Assembly (NCBI GenBank): GCA_016222805.1
Contig: JACRQG010000032.1
Span: 248,001 to 312,000 of the forward strand
DNA length: 64,000 nucleotides
Direction of reading: 5' to 3'
DNA from: Verrucomicrobiota bacterium
Lineage (GTDB): Bacteria > Verrucomicrobiota > Verrucomicrobiia > Opitutales > Opitutaceae
A model generated the notes under the pieces. It saw nothing but the letters and a program-made list of their open reading frames with translations, was not told where the DNA came from and did no database searches. A program made the translations under genes and the position numbers. Below are positions 52,863 through 61,299 of this stretch, in pieces (position 1 is the stretch's first letter; the number at the start of each line of letters is the position of its first letter).

Positions 52863-54092
52863 GTGAAGATAGCGTATATTCACCAGTACTTCAATACGCC
52901 GGAGATGTCGGGTAGTACGCGGTCGTATGAAATCGCCACCGGGCTGGCGCGTCGAGGGCACCAGGTTGCCGTTGTCACCACTTGGCGGGAACAAACTCCC
53001 GCACCGGGCTGGACCCATACGTCTCAGGACGGCGTCGAAATCCACTGGCTGCGGGTTCCCTATTCAAACCACATGGGATACGGAGCGCGCCTGAGGGCAT
53101 TTGGGCGGTTTGCTCTTGGGGCAGGTGAAAAGGCAGCCGGTCTCCACAGTAACGTTGTATACGCCACCAGCACGCCTCTGACGGTGGCAATTCCCGGAAT
53201 CTACTGCGCACGGCGAAAGCGGATACCAATGGTGTTCGAAGTGCGAGACCTATGGCCAGAAGTGCCCATCAAGCTGGGTGCCTTGAAAAATCGCGTTGCC
53301 ATCTGGATGGCACAGGCGTTGGAGCGCGCCGCCTACCGCAACGCCGACCACGTGATTGCCCTCTCTCCCGACATGGCTGCCGGCGTCAGGCGGGTCTTTC
53401 CCCAAGCCGGGGTCACTGTAATACCCAACTTCTGTCACGATATCAATCATCTGCCATCCGAGTGGTCCGGACCGGTCAGGGCGGTGGTGGGAGAAAGCCG
53501 GCGCCCAGTCATCCTCTATGCGGGGACGATCGGCCTGGTGAACAATATCGGCTATATGCTGCGATTGGCGCAAGCGTCGAGGGATCTGGGACACCCCCTG
53601 GCGTATGTAGTGGTAGGCGACGGGAGAGAAGCGCAGCAGATCCGGAGCGCTGCGCTGAAAAGCGGGGTGTTAAACGGCAACTTCTTCATGTTGCCGCCAG
53701 TTCCAAAACGCGACATGAAGCGCATTCTCGCGACCGCCGAAATCGCCACGTCTTTCGTGCTGCCGGAACCGGTCCTTTGGGCAAACTCGGCCAACAAGAT
53801 CTTCGACGGGCTGGCGGCCGGGCGGCCGATTGCCATCAATCACGGCGGCTGGTTGGCGGACCTGCTTACCCGGACCGGGGCCGGTCTGGTTCTGCCACCG
53901 GATGACACGGTCCGGGCAGCGCAGATGCTGAATGGGCTGATCCAGGATTCACGGCGTCTGAAGGAAGCACAGAAGGCGGCCCTTGGACTCGCCCGCAGCG
54001 AATTTGATCCAGCAGTGCTGGTCGATAAACTAGAACTCATCCTTACACAATGCATATCGCGCCGAGAACATGCTCCCAGATGCGGACGGTGA
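52863..54092 (+). CDS. WbuB-like glycosyltransferase (GT4)
   Basis: 409 residues from a GTG at 52863, where the family start (VKIAYIHQYFNTPEMSGSTRSYE) lies; an ATG at 52821 would add 14 unrelated residues. WbuB-type features: FEVRDLWPEVP, NADHVIALSPDMAAGV, VIPNFCHD, VILYAGTIGLVNNI, and SANKIFDGLAAGRPIAIN. Such enzymes add acetamido sugars in O-antigen synthesis. Its 3' end overlaps the amidotransferase gene. Confidence 0.85.
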   Translation: MKIAYIHQYFNTPEMSGSTRSYEIATGLARRGHQVAVVTTWREQTPAPGWTHTSQDGVEIHWLRVPYSNHMGYGARLRAFGRFALGAGEKAAGLHSNVVYATSTPLTVAIPGIYCARRKRIPMVFEVRDLWPEVPIKLGALKNRVAIWMAQALERAAYRNADHVIALSPDMAAGVRRVFPQAGVTVIPNFCHDINHLPSEWSGPVRAVVGESRRPVILYAGTIGLVNNIGYMLRLAQASRDLGHPLAYVVVGDGREAQQIRSAALKSGVLNGNFFMLPPVPKRDMKRILATAEIATSFVLPEPVLWANSANKIFDGLAAGRPIAINHGGWLADLLTRTGAGLVLPPDDTVRAAQMLNGLIQDSRRLKEAQKAALGLARSEFDPAVLVDKLELILTQCISRREHAPRCGR

Positions 54093-55222
54093 CGCCTTAC
54101 CGAATTTGCAGCAACTGCGTCATGGACACGTCCGACCCACGAATTGTCTTTGATGAAAGAGGAGTGTGTGACCATTGCCGTGGATTCTATCGAGACGTGC
54201 TGCCGAATTGGCACCCAAACGAGCGCGGCAAAGAGATGTTTAGGCGCGAAGTCGCGGCAATAAAGAAACAGGCAAGAGGGAAGCCTTATGATTGCATCAT
54301 GGGAATGAGCGGGGGGCTTGACAGTTCATATCTGCTGCATCTCGCGGTGGCGGAATTCGGCTTGCGCCCATTGGTCTTTCACGTCGATGGCGGCTGGAAT
54401 ACCGACATCGCCGTGAATAACATCCAGATGTTGGTGGAAAAACTCGGCCTGGAACTCTTCACCGAGGTGATTAGCTGGCCAGCGATGCGGGACTTTCAAC
54501 TCGCGTTCTTCAAATCCGGAACGCCGCACTTGGACATTCCCCAAGACCATGCGTTCTTTGGGACGATGTTCCACTTCGCGAACAAGTACGGCGTGAAGTG
54601 CATCCTTAATGGAGGCAATTTTTCCACGGAGTGCATTCGAAATCCGAAGGACTGGCTATACTATGGCACCGATATGCCCATGATTAATGATATCAGGGCG
54701 CGGTTCTGCACCACCGATATGGAGGGGTATCCCTTTAGCGGGATTCTTTATCACAAGGTGTTTCTTCGCTATGTAAAGGGCATCCGGGTGGTTCGTCCCC
54801 TGAACTACCTTCCTTACACCAAGGCAACCGCCATCCAGACGCTGTCAGAGAAGTATGGCTGGAAGTCGTATCCCCAGAAGCACTTTGAATCGCGCTTTAC
54901 GAAATTCTACGAGGGGTACTGGCTGCCAACGCGGTTTGGCTATGACACTCGACGGGTGCAGTACTCGAGTTTGATCGTGACCGAGCAAATGACCCGAGCG
55001 GAGGCGCTGAAGAGGCTTGAAAGTCCTCCCTACGACCCAGCGGTGATTGACGAGGAGTTTGAGTACATCGCAACGAAGTTGGGGATCGGGGTGGAGGAGT
55101 TGCAGCACTACCACCAAATGCCGCTGAAGTGGTTTCGCGACTACAAGAATCAGGAGTGGCTTTTTGATCTCGGGGCGCGCGTGATGAAATTGATGGGCTT
55201 GGAGCGAGCGATTAAGCGATGA
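54080..55222 (+). CDS. N-acetyl sugar amidotransferase (WbpG/PseA family)
   Basis: 380 residues from ATG 54080 (ATG 54050 possible). N-terminal cysteine motifs CSNC and CDHC (CSNCVMDTSDPRIVF...VCDHC) suggest a zinc or Fe-S site; the ATP-pyrophosphatase loop is MGMSGGLDSSYLLHL. Activates an acetamido group with ATP and replaces its oxygen with ammonia to give an acetamidino group. Ammonia comes from the HisH/HisF-like pair encoded next, with which it overlaps (ATGA). This trio is known from Pseudomonas O5 LPS synthesis. Confidence 0.9.
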   Translation: MRTVTPYRICSNCVMDTSDPRIVFDERGVCDHCRGFYRDVLPNWHPNERGKEMFRREVAAIKKQARGKPYDCIMGMSGGLDSSYLLHLAVAEFGLRPLVFHVDGGWNTDIAVNNIQMLVEKLGLELFTEVISWPAMRDFQLAFFKSGTPHLDIPQDHAFFGTMFHFANKYGVKCILNGGNFSTECIRNPKDWLYYGTDMPMINDIRARFCTTDMEGYPFSGILYHKVFLRYVKGIRVVRPLNYLPYTKATAIQTLSEKYGWKSYPQKHFESRFTKFYEGYWLPTRFGYDTRRVQYSSLIVTEQMTRAEALKRLESPPYDPAVIDEEFEYIATKLGIGVEELQHYHQMPLKWFRDYKNQEWLFDLGARVMKLMGLERAIKR

Positions 55223-55833
55223 TTGCGATAATCAACTATGGCTCCGGCAACGTCGGGGCGATCGCTAATATCTACAAACAGCTAAAGGTGCCTCATTTCA
55301 TTGCGTCGAAAGCCGAGGAACTAAAGACAGCTGGTAAGTATATCCTGCCCGGGGTCGGGCATTTTGACACGACGATGGAGTATATGAGAAGATCGGGGCT
55401 GCAGGATGCCCTGGAGGAGAATGTGTTGGCACGCGGGCGGCCCCTTTTGGGAATCTGTGTTGGTATGCAGATTCTCGCGAATTCGAGTGAAGAAGGCCGA
55501 GGGGCCGGCCTGGGGTGGATTCCCGGGCGAGTCTTGCGGATTGAGCAGCGGGCCGCGGGGGTCCGACTTCCCCACATGGGTTGGAATTCCGTGGTGGTTC
55601 GCAATGATCCGCTTGGTGTCTTCCGGGGGGTGGAGACAGAGCGCGGTTTCTATTTTCTGCATAGCTACTACTTTCAGGCGGATGCGGTCACGGCCATCGG
55701 GGCGGAAGTGAACTACGGATCGGTGTTTGCCTGTGCGGTGTCGAATGGAAAGAACATAGTCGGGGTCCAGTTCCACCCGGAAAAGAGTCACCACAACGGG
55801 ATGACAGTCTTCCGAAATTTCGCGGCTTTGTAA
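55219..55833 (+). CDS. HisH-like glutamine amidotransferase for sugar amidine synthesis
   Basis: 204 residues. Class I amidotransferase: NYGSGNVGAIANIYK start, oxyanion LPGVGHFD, nucleophile C80 in GICVGMQ, and H186/E188 in FHPEKS. Together with the HisF-like protein it releases ammonia from glutamine; in this operon it serves the WbpG-type enzyme rather than histidine synthesis, as no other his gene is present. Confidence 0.9.
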   Translation: MIAIINYGSGNVGAIANIYKQLKVPHFIASKAEELKTAGKYILPGVGHFDTTMEYMRRSGLQDALEENVLARGRPLLGICVGMQILANSSEEGRGAGLGWIPGRVLRIEQRAAGVRLPHMGWNSVVVRNDPLGVFRGVETERGFYFLHSYYFQADAVTAIGAEVNYGSVFACAVSNGKNIVGVQFHPEKSHHNGMTVFRNFAAL

Positions 55834-55835
55834 TC

Positions 55836-56573
55836 ATGTTGCGTCCGAGAATAATACCTTGCCTACTCATGAGAGATGGGGGGCTGTACAAGACCCGGCA
55901 GTTCGGGAATCCGAAGTACGTTGGCGATCCTCTTAACGCGGTGAAGATCTTCAACGAAAAGGAGGTCGATGAACTCATCCTCCTGGATATTGGCCGGCCG
56001 GCAAAGGAGCGGCCGAATTTCCGCTTGCTGGAGAAGATCGCGGTCGAGTCAAGGATGCCGTTGTGTTATGGAGGCGGCGTCTGCCGCGTGGAGCAGGTTT
56101 GCAGAATAGTGAACATGGGATTCGAAAAAGTCTCGGTGAGCTCCGCGGCCGTGCGCGAGCCGCGTCTGGTGCGGGAGTTCGCCGATGCGGTGGGTAGTCA
56201 GAGTGTGGTCATCACACTGGACGTCAGGTACGACGCGAAGACCCGAACCCATGCGGTTTTCACGGAGAACGGGCAGGTGAGGTCGCCGTGGGAAGTTTTC
56301 GAACTTTGCGCGGAGCTTGTCGCCCAGGGTGCGGGAGAGATCGTGTTCAATTCGATTGACCGCGAAGGGGTGATGAACGGCTATGATTTGGATTTTGCGC
56401 AGGCAGCAGCGTCGCGTATCAACATTCCGCTGACTTTCCTCGGGGGCGCGGGGGAGGTCGCCCATATGCGGGCGCTAATCGAGAGAGTAGGCACCGTCGG
56501 AGCCGCTGCGGGGAGCATGTTCGTGTTCAAGGGACCCTTCCGGGCTGTGCTCATCAGCTATCAGCGACCGTGA
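55836..56573 (+). CDS. HisF-like cyclase subunit for sugar amidine synthesis
   Basis: 245 residues, a full (beta/alpha)8 barrel: RIIPCLLMRDGGLYKTRQF start, ELILLDI, PLCYGGGVCRVEQV, FNSIDREGVMNGYDL, FLGGAGEVAHM. The start differs from histidine HisF (RIIPCLDVxxGxVVKG) and matches the HisF2 type linked to WbpG. It channels ammonia from the HisH-like subunit, 2 bp upstream, to the amidotransferase. Confidence 0.9.
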   Translation: MLRPRIIPCLLMRDGGLYKTRQFGNPKYVGDPLNAVKIFNEKEVDELILLDIGRPAKERPNFRLLEKIAVESRMPLCYGGGVCRVEQVCRIVNMGFEKVSVSSAAVREPRLVREFADAVGSQSVVITLDVRYDAKTRTHAVFTENGQVRSPWEVFELCAELVAQGAGEIVFNSIDREGVMNGYDLDFAQAAASRINIPLTFLGGAGEVAHMRALIERVGTVGAAAGSMFVFKGPFRAVLISYQRP

Positions 56574-56716
56574 AAGTCGAAGCGTGTTTATTGCCCGTCC
56601 GGCGGGGGGTAACGGTGGCAGGCGCTGTGACGTCGCCGGGAAGGATCCTGGTCCGGAAGGCAATCCATGAGTTCAACATACGCGAGATTGAGTGGAAGTT
56701 CCCGTGGAACCATTAG
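56570..56716 (+). CDS. Possible small ORF of 48 residues, function unknown
   Basis: A GTG start overlaps the HisF stop (GTGA), giving a frame MKVEACLLPVRRGVTVAG... to FPWNH. About three quarters of its third codon positions are G or C, like real genes here, and it fills the gap to the ACP gene with only 9 bp spare. I recognise no family; it is hydrophilic with no signal or membrane segment. It may be chance. Confidence 0.35.
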   Translation: MKVEACLLPVRRGVTVAGAVTSPGRILVRKAIHEFNIREIEWKFPWNH

Positions 56717-56725
56717 GCTGCCCCT

Positions 56726-56983
56726 ATGAGCGCGGACGATCGTCTTCGAGAGCTTGCCAACCGGGTGCGGAAGCACAAGGGCGTCGGGGAGTTTGATCGC
56801 TTTGTGCCGGGCACCCGCCTGCGGGAGGACCTCGGCTTCGATTCGTTGGATCTCGCGGAGTTCACGGTGCGGATTGAACAGAGGTGTGGCGTGGATGTCT
56901 TCGCTGCCGGCGTTGTGCACACCTGGGGAGAAGTGGTGGCGCGCGTGGAGCAGCATGATCGGAGCACCGCACGGGGAGCGTGA
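56726..56983 (+). CDS. Acyl carrier protein
   Basis: 85 residues. The phosphopantetheine serine is S40 in DLGFDSLDLAEFTV; helices around it fit an ACP. It needs a phosphopantetheinyl transferase from elsewhere. Overlaps the AMP-ligase gene by 29 bp in another frame. It probably carries the acyl chain that the next enzymes make for a sugar. Confidence 0.9.
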   Translation: MSADDRLRELANRVRKHKGVGEFDRFVPGTRLREDLGFDSLDLAEFTVRIEQRCGVDVFAAGVVHTWGEVVARVEQHDRSTARGA

Positions 56984-58184
56984 TCTTTGGTTCGCCGCCG
57001 GAGGCCGGGAACCAGCGGTGACGTACGCCCACCTGCTCGAGGAGATTGCGCCTCCAGCGCCGGTGGCAGGTTCTCCGCAGGGCTTGCGCGCGACCTTGGT
57101 CACTCTGGTGCGCGCCTTGGTGCACGGGGAGGATCTCGCGTGTGGGGATGGGGTGGTGGCGATTGCGGGCACGGCGCCAACCGGCCAGGAACGCCGCTGG
57201 CCCGGCCCCTCCGACTTTCCGTCGTCGCCGGCGGCGATGATTGCCGCCAGCCTCCGCGCGAATCGCTCGTCGCGCGTCACGTTCCAGACTTCCGGTACCT
57301 CTGGCCCGCCCAAGCGCTCCACGCACACGCTGGAACGGCTGCAGCACGCCGTCGTCACAGGAGAGCATCACCGCGGGGATGTCTGGGGCCTGGCGTATCC
57401 GCCGACCTCGATCGCTGGGTTCCAGGTCTGCCTGCAGGCTTGGTGCAATGGCAATGGCATCGTCGATCTCCTCGGCGTGCAAGGGGAAGAGGTGTTGCGG
57501 CGGTGTGGTGAATGGGGGGTGAACCGCCTATCCGCGACGCCGACCTTCTTCCGGCTGCTGTTGCCGATCCGAGATCCGCTGCCTGGCCTGCGGTCCTGCA
57601 CACTCGGAGGTGAAGTGGCCGATACTGCCTTGCTACAGCGAGTACGGGAGGCCTTTCCCGGCGCCCGGGTCCACAACGTCTACGCCCTGACGGAGGCGGG
57701 AACGGTTCTGCGCTCGGAAGGGGAGGAGTTTTCCATCCCGGATGAACTGCAGGACCACGTGAGAATCCAGGAAGGGCGCCTCTGGCTGAGGCACACCCTG
57801 GTGGCGGAGGACCGGCGTGCCGGAGACTGGTTCGATACCGGGGACCTGGTCGAAGTGACCAGCCGGACCCCTCTCCGCTTCCGAGTGCAGGGTCGGGCCG
57901 GCTCGGTCATCAATGTTGGCGGCTCCAAGGTGAATCCAGAGGAAGTCGAGAGTATCCTGCTGTCCTTCCCGGGCATTGTCGGGGCCCGGGTGGCCGGGCG
58001 CCGGAACTCCGTCACGGGGATGCTGCTTGAGGCAGAGGTCGTGTGGAAGGATCGACCCAGGCCGGAGGAGGAAGTAAGGGCTTTCCTGCAATCGCGGTTG
58101 CCGCCGGAGCGGGTTCCTCGGATCTTCCAGGCAGTGAATCGACTCACCCTGACGGCAAGCGGAAAAGTGAAACGCGATGCATAA
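56955..58184 (+). CDS. AMP-dependent acyl-ACP synthetase-like enzyme
   Basis: 409 residues from ATG 56955. ANL superfamily: phosphate loop FQTSGTSGPPKR (110-121), YALTEAGTV, WFDTGDLVE and the C-terminal hinge region GSVINVGGSKVNPEEVE, ending with LTASGKVKRDA (catalytic lysine K near the end). It is short for the family, mainly at the N-terminus. It likely loads a short acid onto the ACP encoded before it. Overlaps the SDR gene by 8 bp. Confidence 0.85.
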   Translation: MIGAPHGERDLWFAAGGREPAVTYAHLLEEIAPPAPVAGSPQGLRATLVTLVRALVHGEDLACGDGVVAIAGTAPTGQERRWPGPSDFPSSPAAMIAASLRANRSSRVTFQTSGTSGPPKRSTHTLERLQHAVVTGEHHRGDVWGLAYPPTSIAGFQVCLQAWCNGNGIVDLLGVQGEEVLRRCGEWGVNRLSATPTFFRLLLPIRDPLPGLRSCTLGGEVADTALLQRVREAFPGARVHNVYALTEAGTVLRSEGEEFSIPDELQDHVRIQEGRLWLRHTLVAEDRRAGDWFDTGDLVEVTSRTPLRFRVQGRAGSVINVGGSKVNPEEVESILLSFPGIVGARVAGRRNSVTGMLLEAEVVWKDRPRPEEEVRAFLQSRLPPERVPRIFQAVNRLTLTASGKVKRDA

Positions 58185-58902
58185 GACCGTTCTCATCACC
58201 GGGGTTTCGCGGGGGCTCGGACTGGCCTGCGCCCGTCGGCTGCTCGAGGGCGGCTGGCGCGTCTGCGGAGTCAGCCGATCCGAGTCGGCGGAATGGTCGG
58301 CGCTGGCGCGCGCCCATGCCGGGATGACCGAGTGGCGAAGCTGGGATTTGGAGCGGACGGAGCGGATCGAGGCCGGGGTGCAGGAATTCCTACCGCTGAC
58401 TCGGCCAGTCCACGCGTTGGTGAACAACGCCGCCGTGGCGTACGACGATCTGGCGACAAACGTCTCTCTCGCCAGGCTCGAGGCGATGCTCGCGGTGAAC
58501 GTAGTCGCTCCGATGATGATCACCCGCGCGGTCATCCGCAACATGCTGTGCCACGAGGTACGCGGTTCGATCATCCATATCTCGTCGGTCAGCGTGCGAT
58601 CCGGAGCGCGCGGCCTGGCGATGTACGCCGCGAGCAAGGGGGCGATGGAGGCGTTCTCCCGGGGTATCGCTCAGGAATGGGGTCCGCGGGGGATTCGTTC
58701 AAATTGCGTCGTGCCCGGCTACATGGAGACGGAAATGACCGCCGGCCTCACGGCCGACCAACGGACCCGGATCCGTCGGCAGGCCGCCCTCCGGCGCGAA
58801 ACGGACGTCGAATCGGTGGCCGCCACGGTTGGATTTCTCCTCGGAGACGAGTCGTCGGCGATCACCGGACAGGAGATTGTGGTGGACGCTGGACTTTCCT
58901 GA
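58177..58902 (+). CDS. FabG-like short-chain dehydrogenase/reductase
   Basis: 241 residues. Classical SDR: ITGVSRGLGLACARRLL (Rossmann glycines), NNAAV, IIHISSVSV with the serine, and Y150-x3-K154 (MYAASKG), then PGYMETEM and GQEIVVDAGLS at the end. It should reduce a 3-oxoacyl-ACP (or ketone) with NAD(P)H; in this cassette a 3-hydroxyacyl-ACP is the expected product. Confidence 0.9.
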   Translation: MHKTVLITGVSRGLGLACARRLLEGGWRVCGVSRSESAEWSALARAHAGMTEWRSWDLERTERIEAGVQEFLPLTRPVHALVNNAAVAYDDLATNVSLARLEAMLAVNVVAPMMITRAVIRNMLCHEVRGSIIHISSVSVRSGARGLAMYAASKGAMEAFSRGIAQEWGPRGIRSNCVVPGYMETEMTAGLTADQRTRIRRQAALRRETDVESVAATVGFLLGDESSAITGQEIVVDAGLS

Positions 58903-58904
58903 AA

Positions 58905-59546
58905 ATGAGCAAACTGCCTGGATTGGTGATCATTGGTGCCGGCGGCTTTGGCCGGGAAATGGTGGCGTGGGCCCGGCAAAGCGTGCAATTCAGGCGTGAC
59001 TGGGTACTGAAGGGACTGATCGACGACAATCCCAACGCCCTGATCGGCAAGAACTGCGCTTTGCCGCTGCTGGGCTCCGTCCGGGACCATGAGCCGAAGG
59101 AAGATGAGGTTTTCATTTGTGCGCTGGGCGTCCCGGCGATCAAACGCAAGTGCACCGAGTTGCTGCTCACCCGGGGGGCGCGGTTCACGCAGGTGATTCA
59201 CCAAACCGCTGTGCTCGGCGACAACGTCGAACTGGGTGCGGGCGTCGTGATGTGTCCTTTCTCCGTCGCGTCCGCAAACAACCGGCTGGGACGGGGCGTG
59301 GTCCTCAACCTCCACGCCAGTGTGGACCACGACGCCAACGTCGATGATTGGTCCCAGGTCAACTGCCACTGTGATCTGACCGCGGGGGTGGAGATTGGCA
59401 AAGAAGTGTTCCTCGGCAGCAGCGTGGCGATCATCCCCGGGGTCCGGGTGGGCGATGGCGCCTATGTCGGTGCGGGCGCCGTGGTGCTCCGCGACGTGCC
59501 GCCGGGGGCCAAGGTCTTTGGGGTGCCCGCCCGTCGGAAGGAATAG
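58905..59546 (+). CDS. NeuD/PglD-like hexapeptide-repeat acyltransferase
   Basis: 213 residues from ATG 58905, two bases after the SDR stop. N-terminal PglD-like Rossmann domain (VIIGAGGFGREMVAWAR), then left-handed beta-helix hexads (VELGAGVVMCPFSVAS...NLHASVDHDANV...VEIGKEVFLGSSVAIIPGVRVGDGAYVGAGAVVLRDVPPGAKVFGVPARR) with the active-site histidine in HDANV region. It should transfer the acyl group from CoA or the ACP to an amino sugar. Confidence 0.9.
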   Translation: MSKLPGLVIIGAGGFGREMVAWARQSVQFRRDWVLKGLIDDNPNALIGKNCALPLLGSVRDHEPKEDEVFICALGVPAIKRKCTELLLTRGARFTQVIHQTAVLGDNVELGAGVVMCPFSVASANNRLGRGVVLNLHASVDHDANVDDWSQVNCHCDLTAGVEIGKEVFLGSSVAIIPGVRVGDGAYVGAGAVVLRDVPPGAKVFGVPARRKE

Positions 59547-59588
59547 GGGAAGCGGTGTTGGAATGGAGATTCACATGGGAGGATCAAG

Positions 59589-60434
59589 TTGCCAGCCACA
59601 ATGAATCCCAACCAACCAGGTGAGCAGGCGGAAACGAGCCTCATTATGACCCAACAGCACTGGGGATTTGGCGGGGGCAGGGTCTTGCTGATGGGGGCGT
59701 CCGTCCTGTTGGCTGTAGCTGTCGGCTTTCAGTTTGCTTACCAGCTGCGTGAACAGCCCCAGGTTGCCGGCCGGCCTCGCATTAGCGCATCCCTTCCCCT
59801 TCGGGCAGGGGAGTGGGTCGGGCAGGATGAGCCCTTGGGGGCGACAGAGGTCGTAAGCGAAGCTGCCCTGAAAACGCTCAATCTCGACGATTACGTCTTC
59901 CGTCTCTATCGCAACGGAGGCCGGACCTTTACGGTCTATGCGGCCTACTGGGCACCGGGAAAGATGCCAACGCGCTTGGTGGCGTCGCACACCCCAGACC
60001 GTTGTTGGACTGAAAACGGGATGCGCTGCGTCGACCTGCGTTTCAAACAGACCTATGAAGTGAAGGGGCGGCCGCTCCTGCCGGCGGAGTATCGGGTCTT
60101 CGTACCCGGGGGGACCGCGCCGGCGGGCGACGGACGCAACTCCACCAGCGAGCACCCATCACAGCGTAACACCCGCCGCACCTACGTGGTCTACTGGCAC
60201 ACGGTCGAAGGGAAACTCTATGACTACGGGGAGCGGTTTAATGCCATTCCGCACCCATGGTTGTGGTGGAAGGACGTCGTGGCCCAGGCGGCGTCTGGTT
60301 CCCGGGAACAGCTGTTCGTGCGCGTGGCATCCGATCTACCGTTGGAGGAACTGTGGCCGGATCCTGGGGTGCAGGAATTGCTGGAAAGCGTGGCCAACCT
60401 CGGCCTGTGGAAGGGAGAATGGTCGGGAAAGTGA
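59589..60434 (+). CDS. EpsI-domain protein (exosortase-associated)
   Basis: 281 residues from a TTG at 59589, supported by GGAGG 6 nt upstream; ATG 59601 is the alternative. One N-terminal helix (VLLMGASVLLAVAVGF) then a periplasmic DUF3485/EpsI domain with YAAYWAPGKMPTRLVASHTPDRCW. EpsI usually accompanies or is fused to exosortase (XrtA-type) in exopolysaccharide loci; the exosortase itself is not in the window. It may lie further downstream. Its function is poorly known. Confidence 0.8.
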   Translation: MPATMNPNQPGEQAETSLIMTQQHWGFGGGRVLLMGASVLLAVAVGFQFAYQLREQPQVAGRPRISASLPLRAGEWVGQDEPLGATEVVSEAALKTLNLDDYVFRLYRNGGRTFTVYAAYWAPGKMPTRLVASHTPDRCWTENGMRCVDLRFKQTYEVKGRPLLPAEYRVFVPGGTAPAGDGRNSTSEHPSQRNTRRTYVVYWHTVEGKLYDYGERFNAIPHPWLWWKDVVAQAASGSREQLFVRVASDLPLEELWPDPGVQELLESVANLGLWKGEWSGK

Positions 60435-60492
60435 ACCTTCCTCGGACATCTCATGAGCAAGCCGGCCCCGATCGGCCAGACGGGGAGGTCCA

Positions 60493-61152
60493 TTGAAACG
60501 CGCCATAGATCTTACCCTGGTGCTGTTGTCGGCGCCGGCGTGGGTGCCGGTGTTGTTGGCGTTGGCCGCCGTGGTTCGCGTCCGCCTCGGTGCTCCGGTT
60601 TTCTTCACCCAGGAACGGGCCGGATGGAAGGGCCGCTGTTTCCGGGTGGTGAAGTTCCGGACCATGACCGACGAGCGCGACTCCGAAGGCAAGCTACTGC
60701 CCGACGATCAGCGCCTCACCGCCTTTGGCCGTTGGTTGCGGGCCACTTCCCTCGATGAACTGCCGGAGCTTTGGAACATCCTCAAAGGAGATATGAGTCT
60801 CGTGGGGCCGCGCCCCCTCCTCGCGAAGTACCTCCCGCGGTACTCGGTGGAGCAGCGCCGCCGTCACGAGGTCAGGCCTGGGCTCACGGGTTGGGCCCAG
60901 ATCAACGGACGCAACGCTCTGGGTTGGGATGAGCGTTTCGCCTTGGATGTGTGGTACGTCGACCATCGAACCTTGGCACTCGACCTCAAAATCCTCCTCC
61001 TGACTCTGCAGAAGGTTGTTCGGCGTGATGGGATTTCGGCTCCGGGCGAGGCGACGATGCCGGAGTTTTTGGGCCCGCGAGGGCAGTCACCTGTAGTTGG
61101 TCCGGTGGGGGGGCGTGGTTCTGCCGTCCTGAACGACGGCGCGTCGCATTGA
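60493..61152 (+). CDS. Initiating sugar-1-phosphate transferase (polyprenyl-phosphate, PglC/WcaJ type)
   Basis: 219 residues from a TTG with GGAGG 4 nt upstream. One re-entrant N-terminal hydrophobic segment (LTLVLLSAPAWVPVLLALAAV) and the catalytic core: VKFRTMTDE, DELPELWNILKGDMSLVGPRPLL, RPGLTGWAQINGRN. Attaches the first sugar phosphate to undecaprenyl phosphate. The short PglC-like form lacks the large N-terminal region of WcaJ. The last ~35 residues are extra and Gly-rich. Confidence 0.9.
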   Translation: MKRAIDLTLVLLSAPAWVPVLLALAAVVRVRLGAPVFFTQERAGWKGRCFRVVKFRTMTDERDSEGKLLPDDQRLTAFGRWLRATSLDELPELWNILKGDMSLVGPRPLLAKYLPRYSVEQRRRHEVRPGLTGWAQINGRNALGWDERFALDVWYVDHRTLALDLKILLLTLQKVVRRDGISAPGEATMPEFLGPRGQSPVVGPVGGRGSAVLNDGASH

Positions 61153-61299
61153 CCCCTCCGGTCGTTGCCACGGGGTGGTGAGGTTGCACGCGGGAATACG
61201 GTGCTTCAGAGAGTGGAGTAGCCGTCGTTTTCCAGATCGCAGAAACCTCCCCGGGTCTTTTTCAATCTAATCCAGACTTTTCCACCAACACCATCGACC
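61153..61299. other. Intergenic gap before second aminotransferase gene
   Basis: 147 bp with no clear gene or repeat. The 'cctccccgggtctttttc' stretch at 61242-61262 has a T-run after a GC-rich patch but no good stem, so it is a weak candidate terminator only. Confidence 0.35.

Noticed and set aside
55219-56573. Histidine biosynthesis genes hisH and hisF
   Set aside because: The HisF start and the adjacent WbpG-type gene identify them as the sugar-amidine pair, and no other his gene is present.
61242-61262. Rho-independent terminator after the initiating transferase
   Set aside because: A short T-run is present but no stable stem precedes it.
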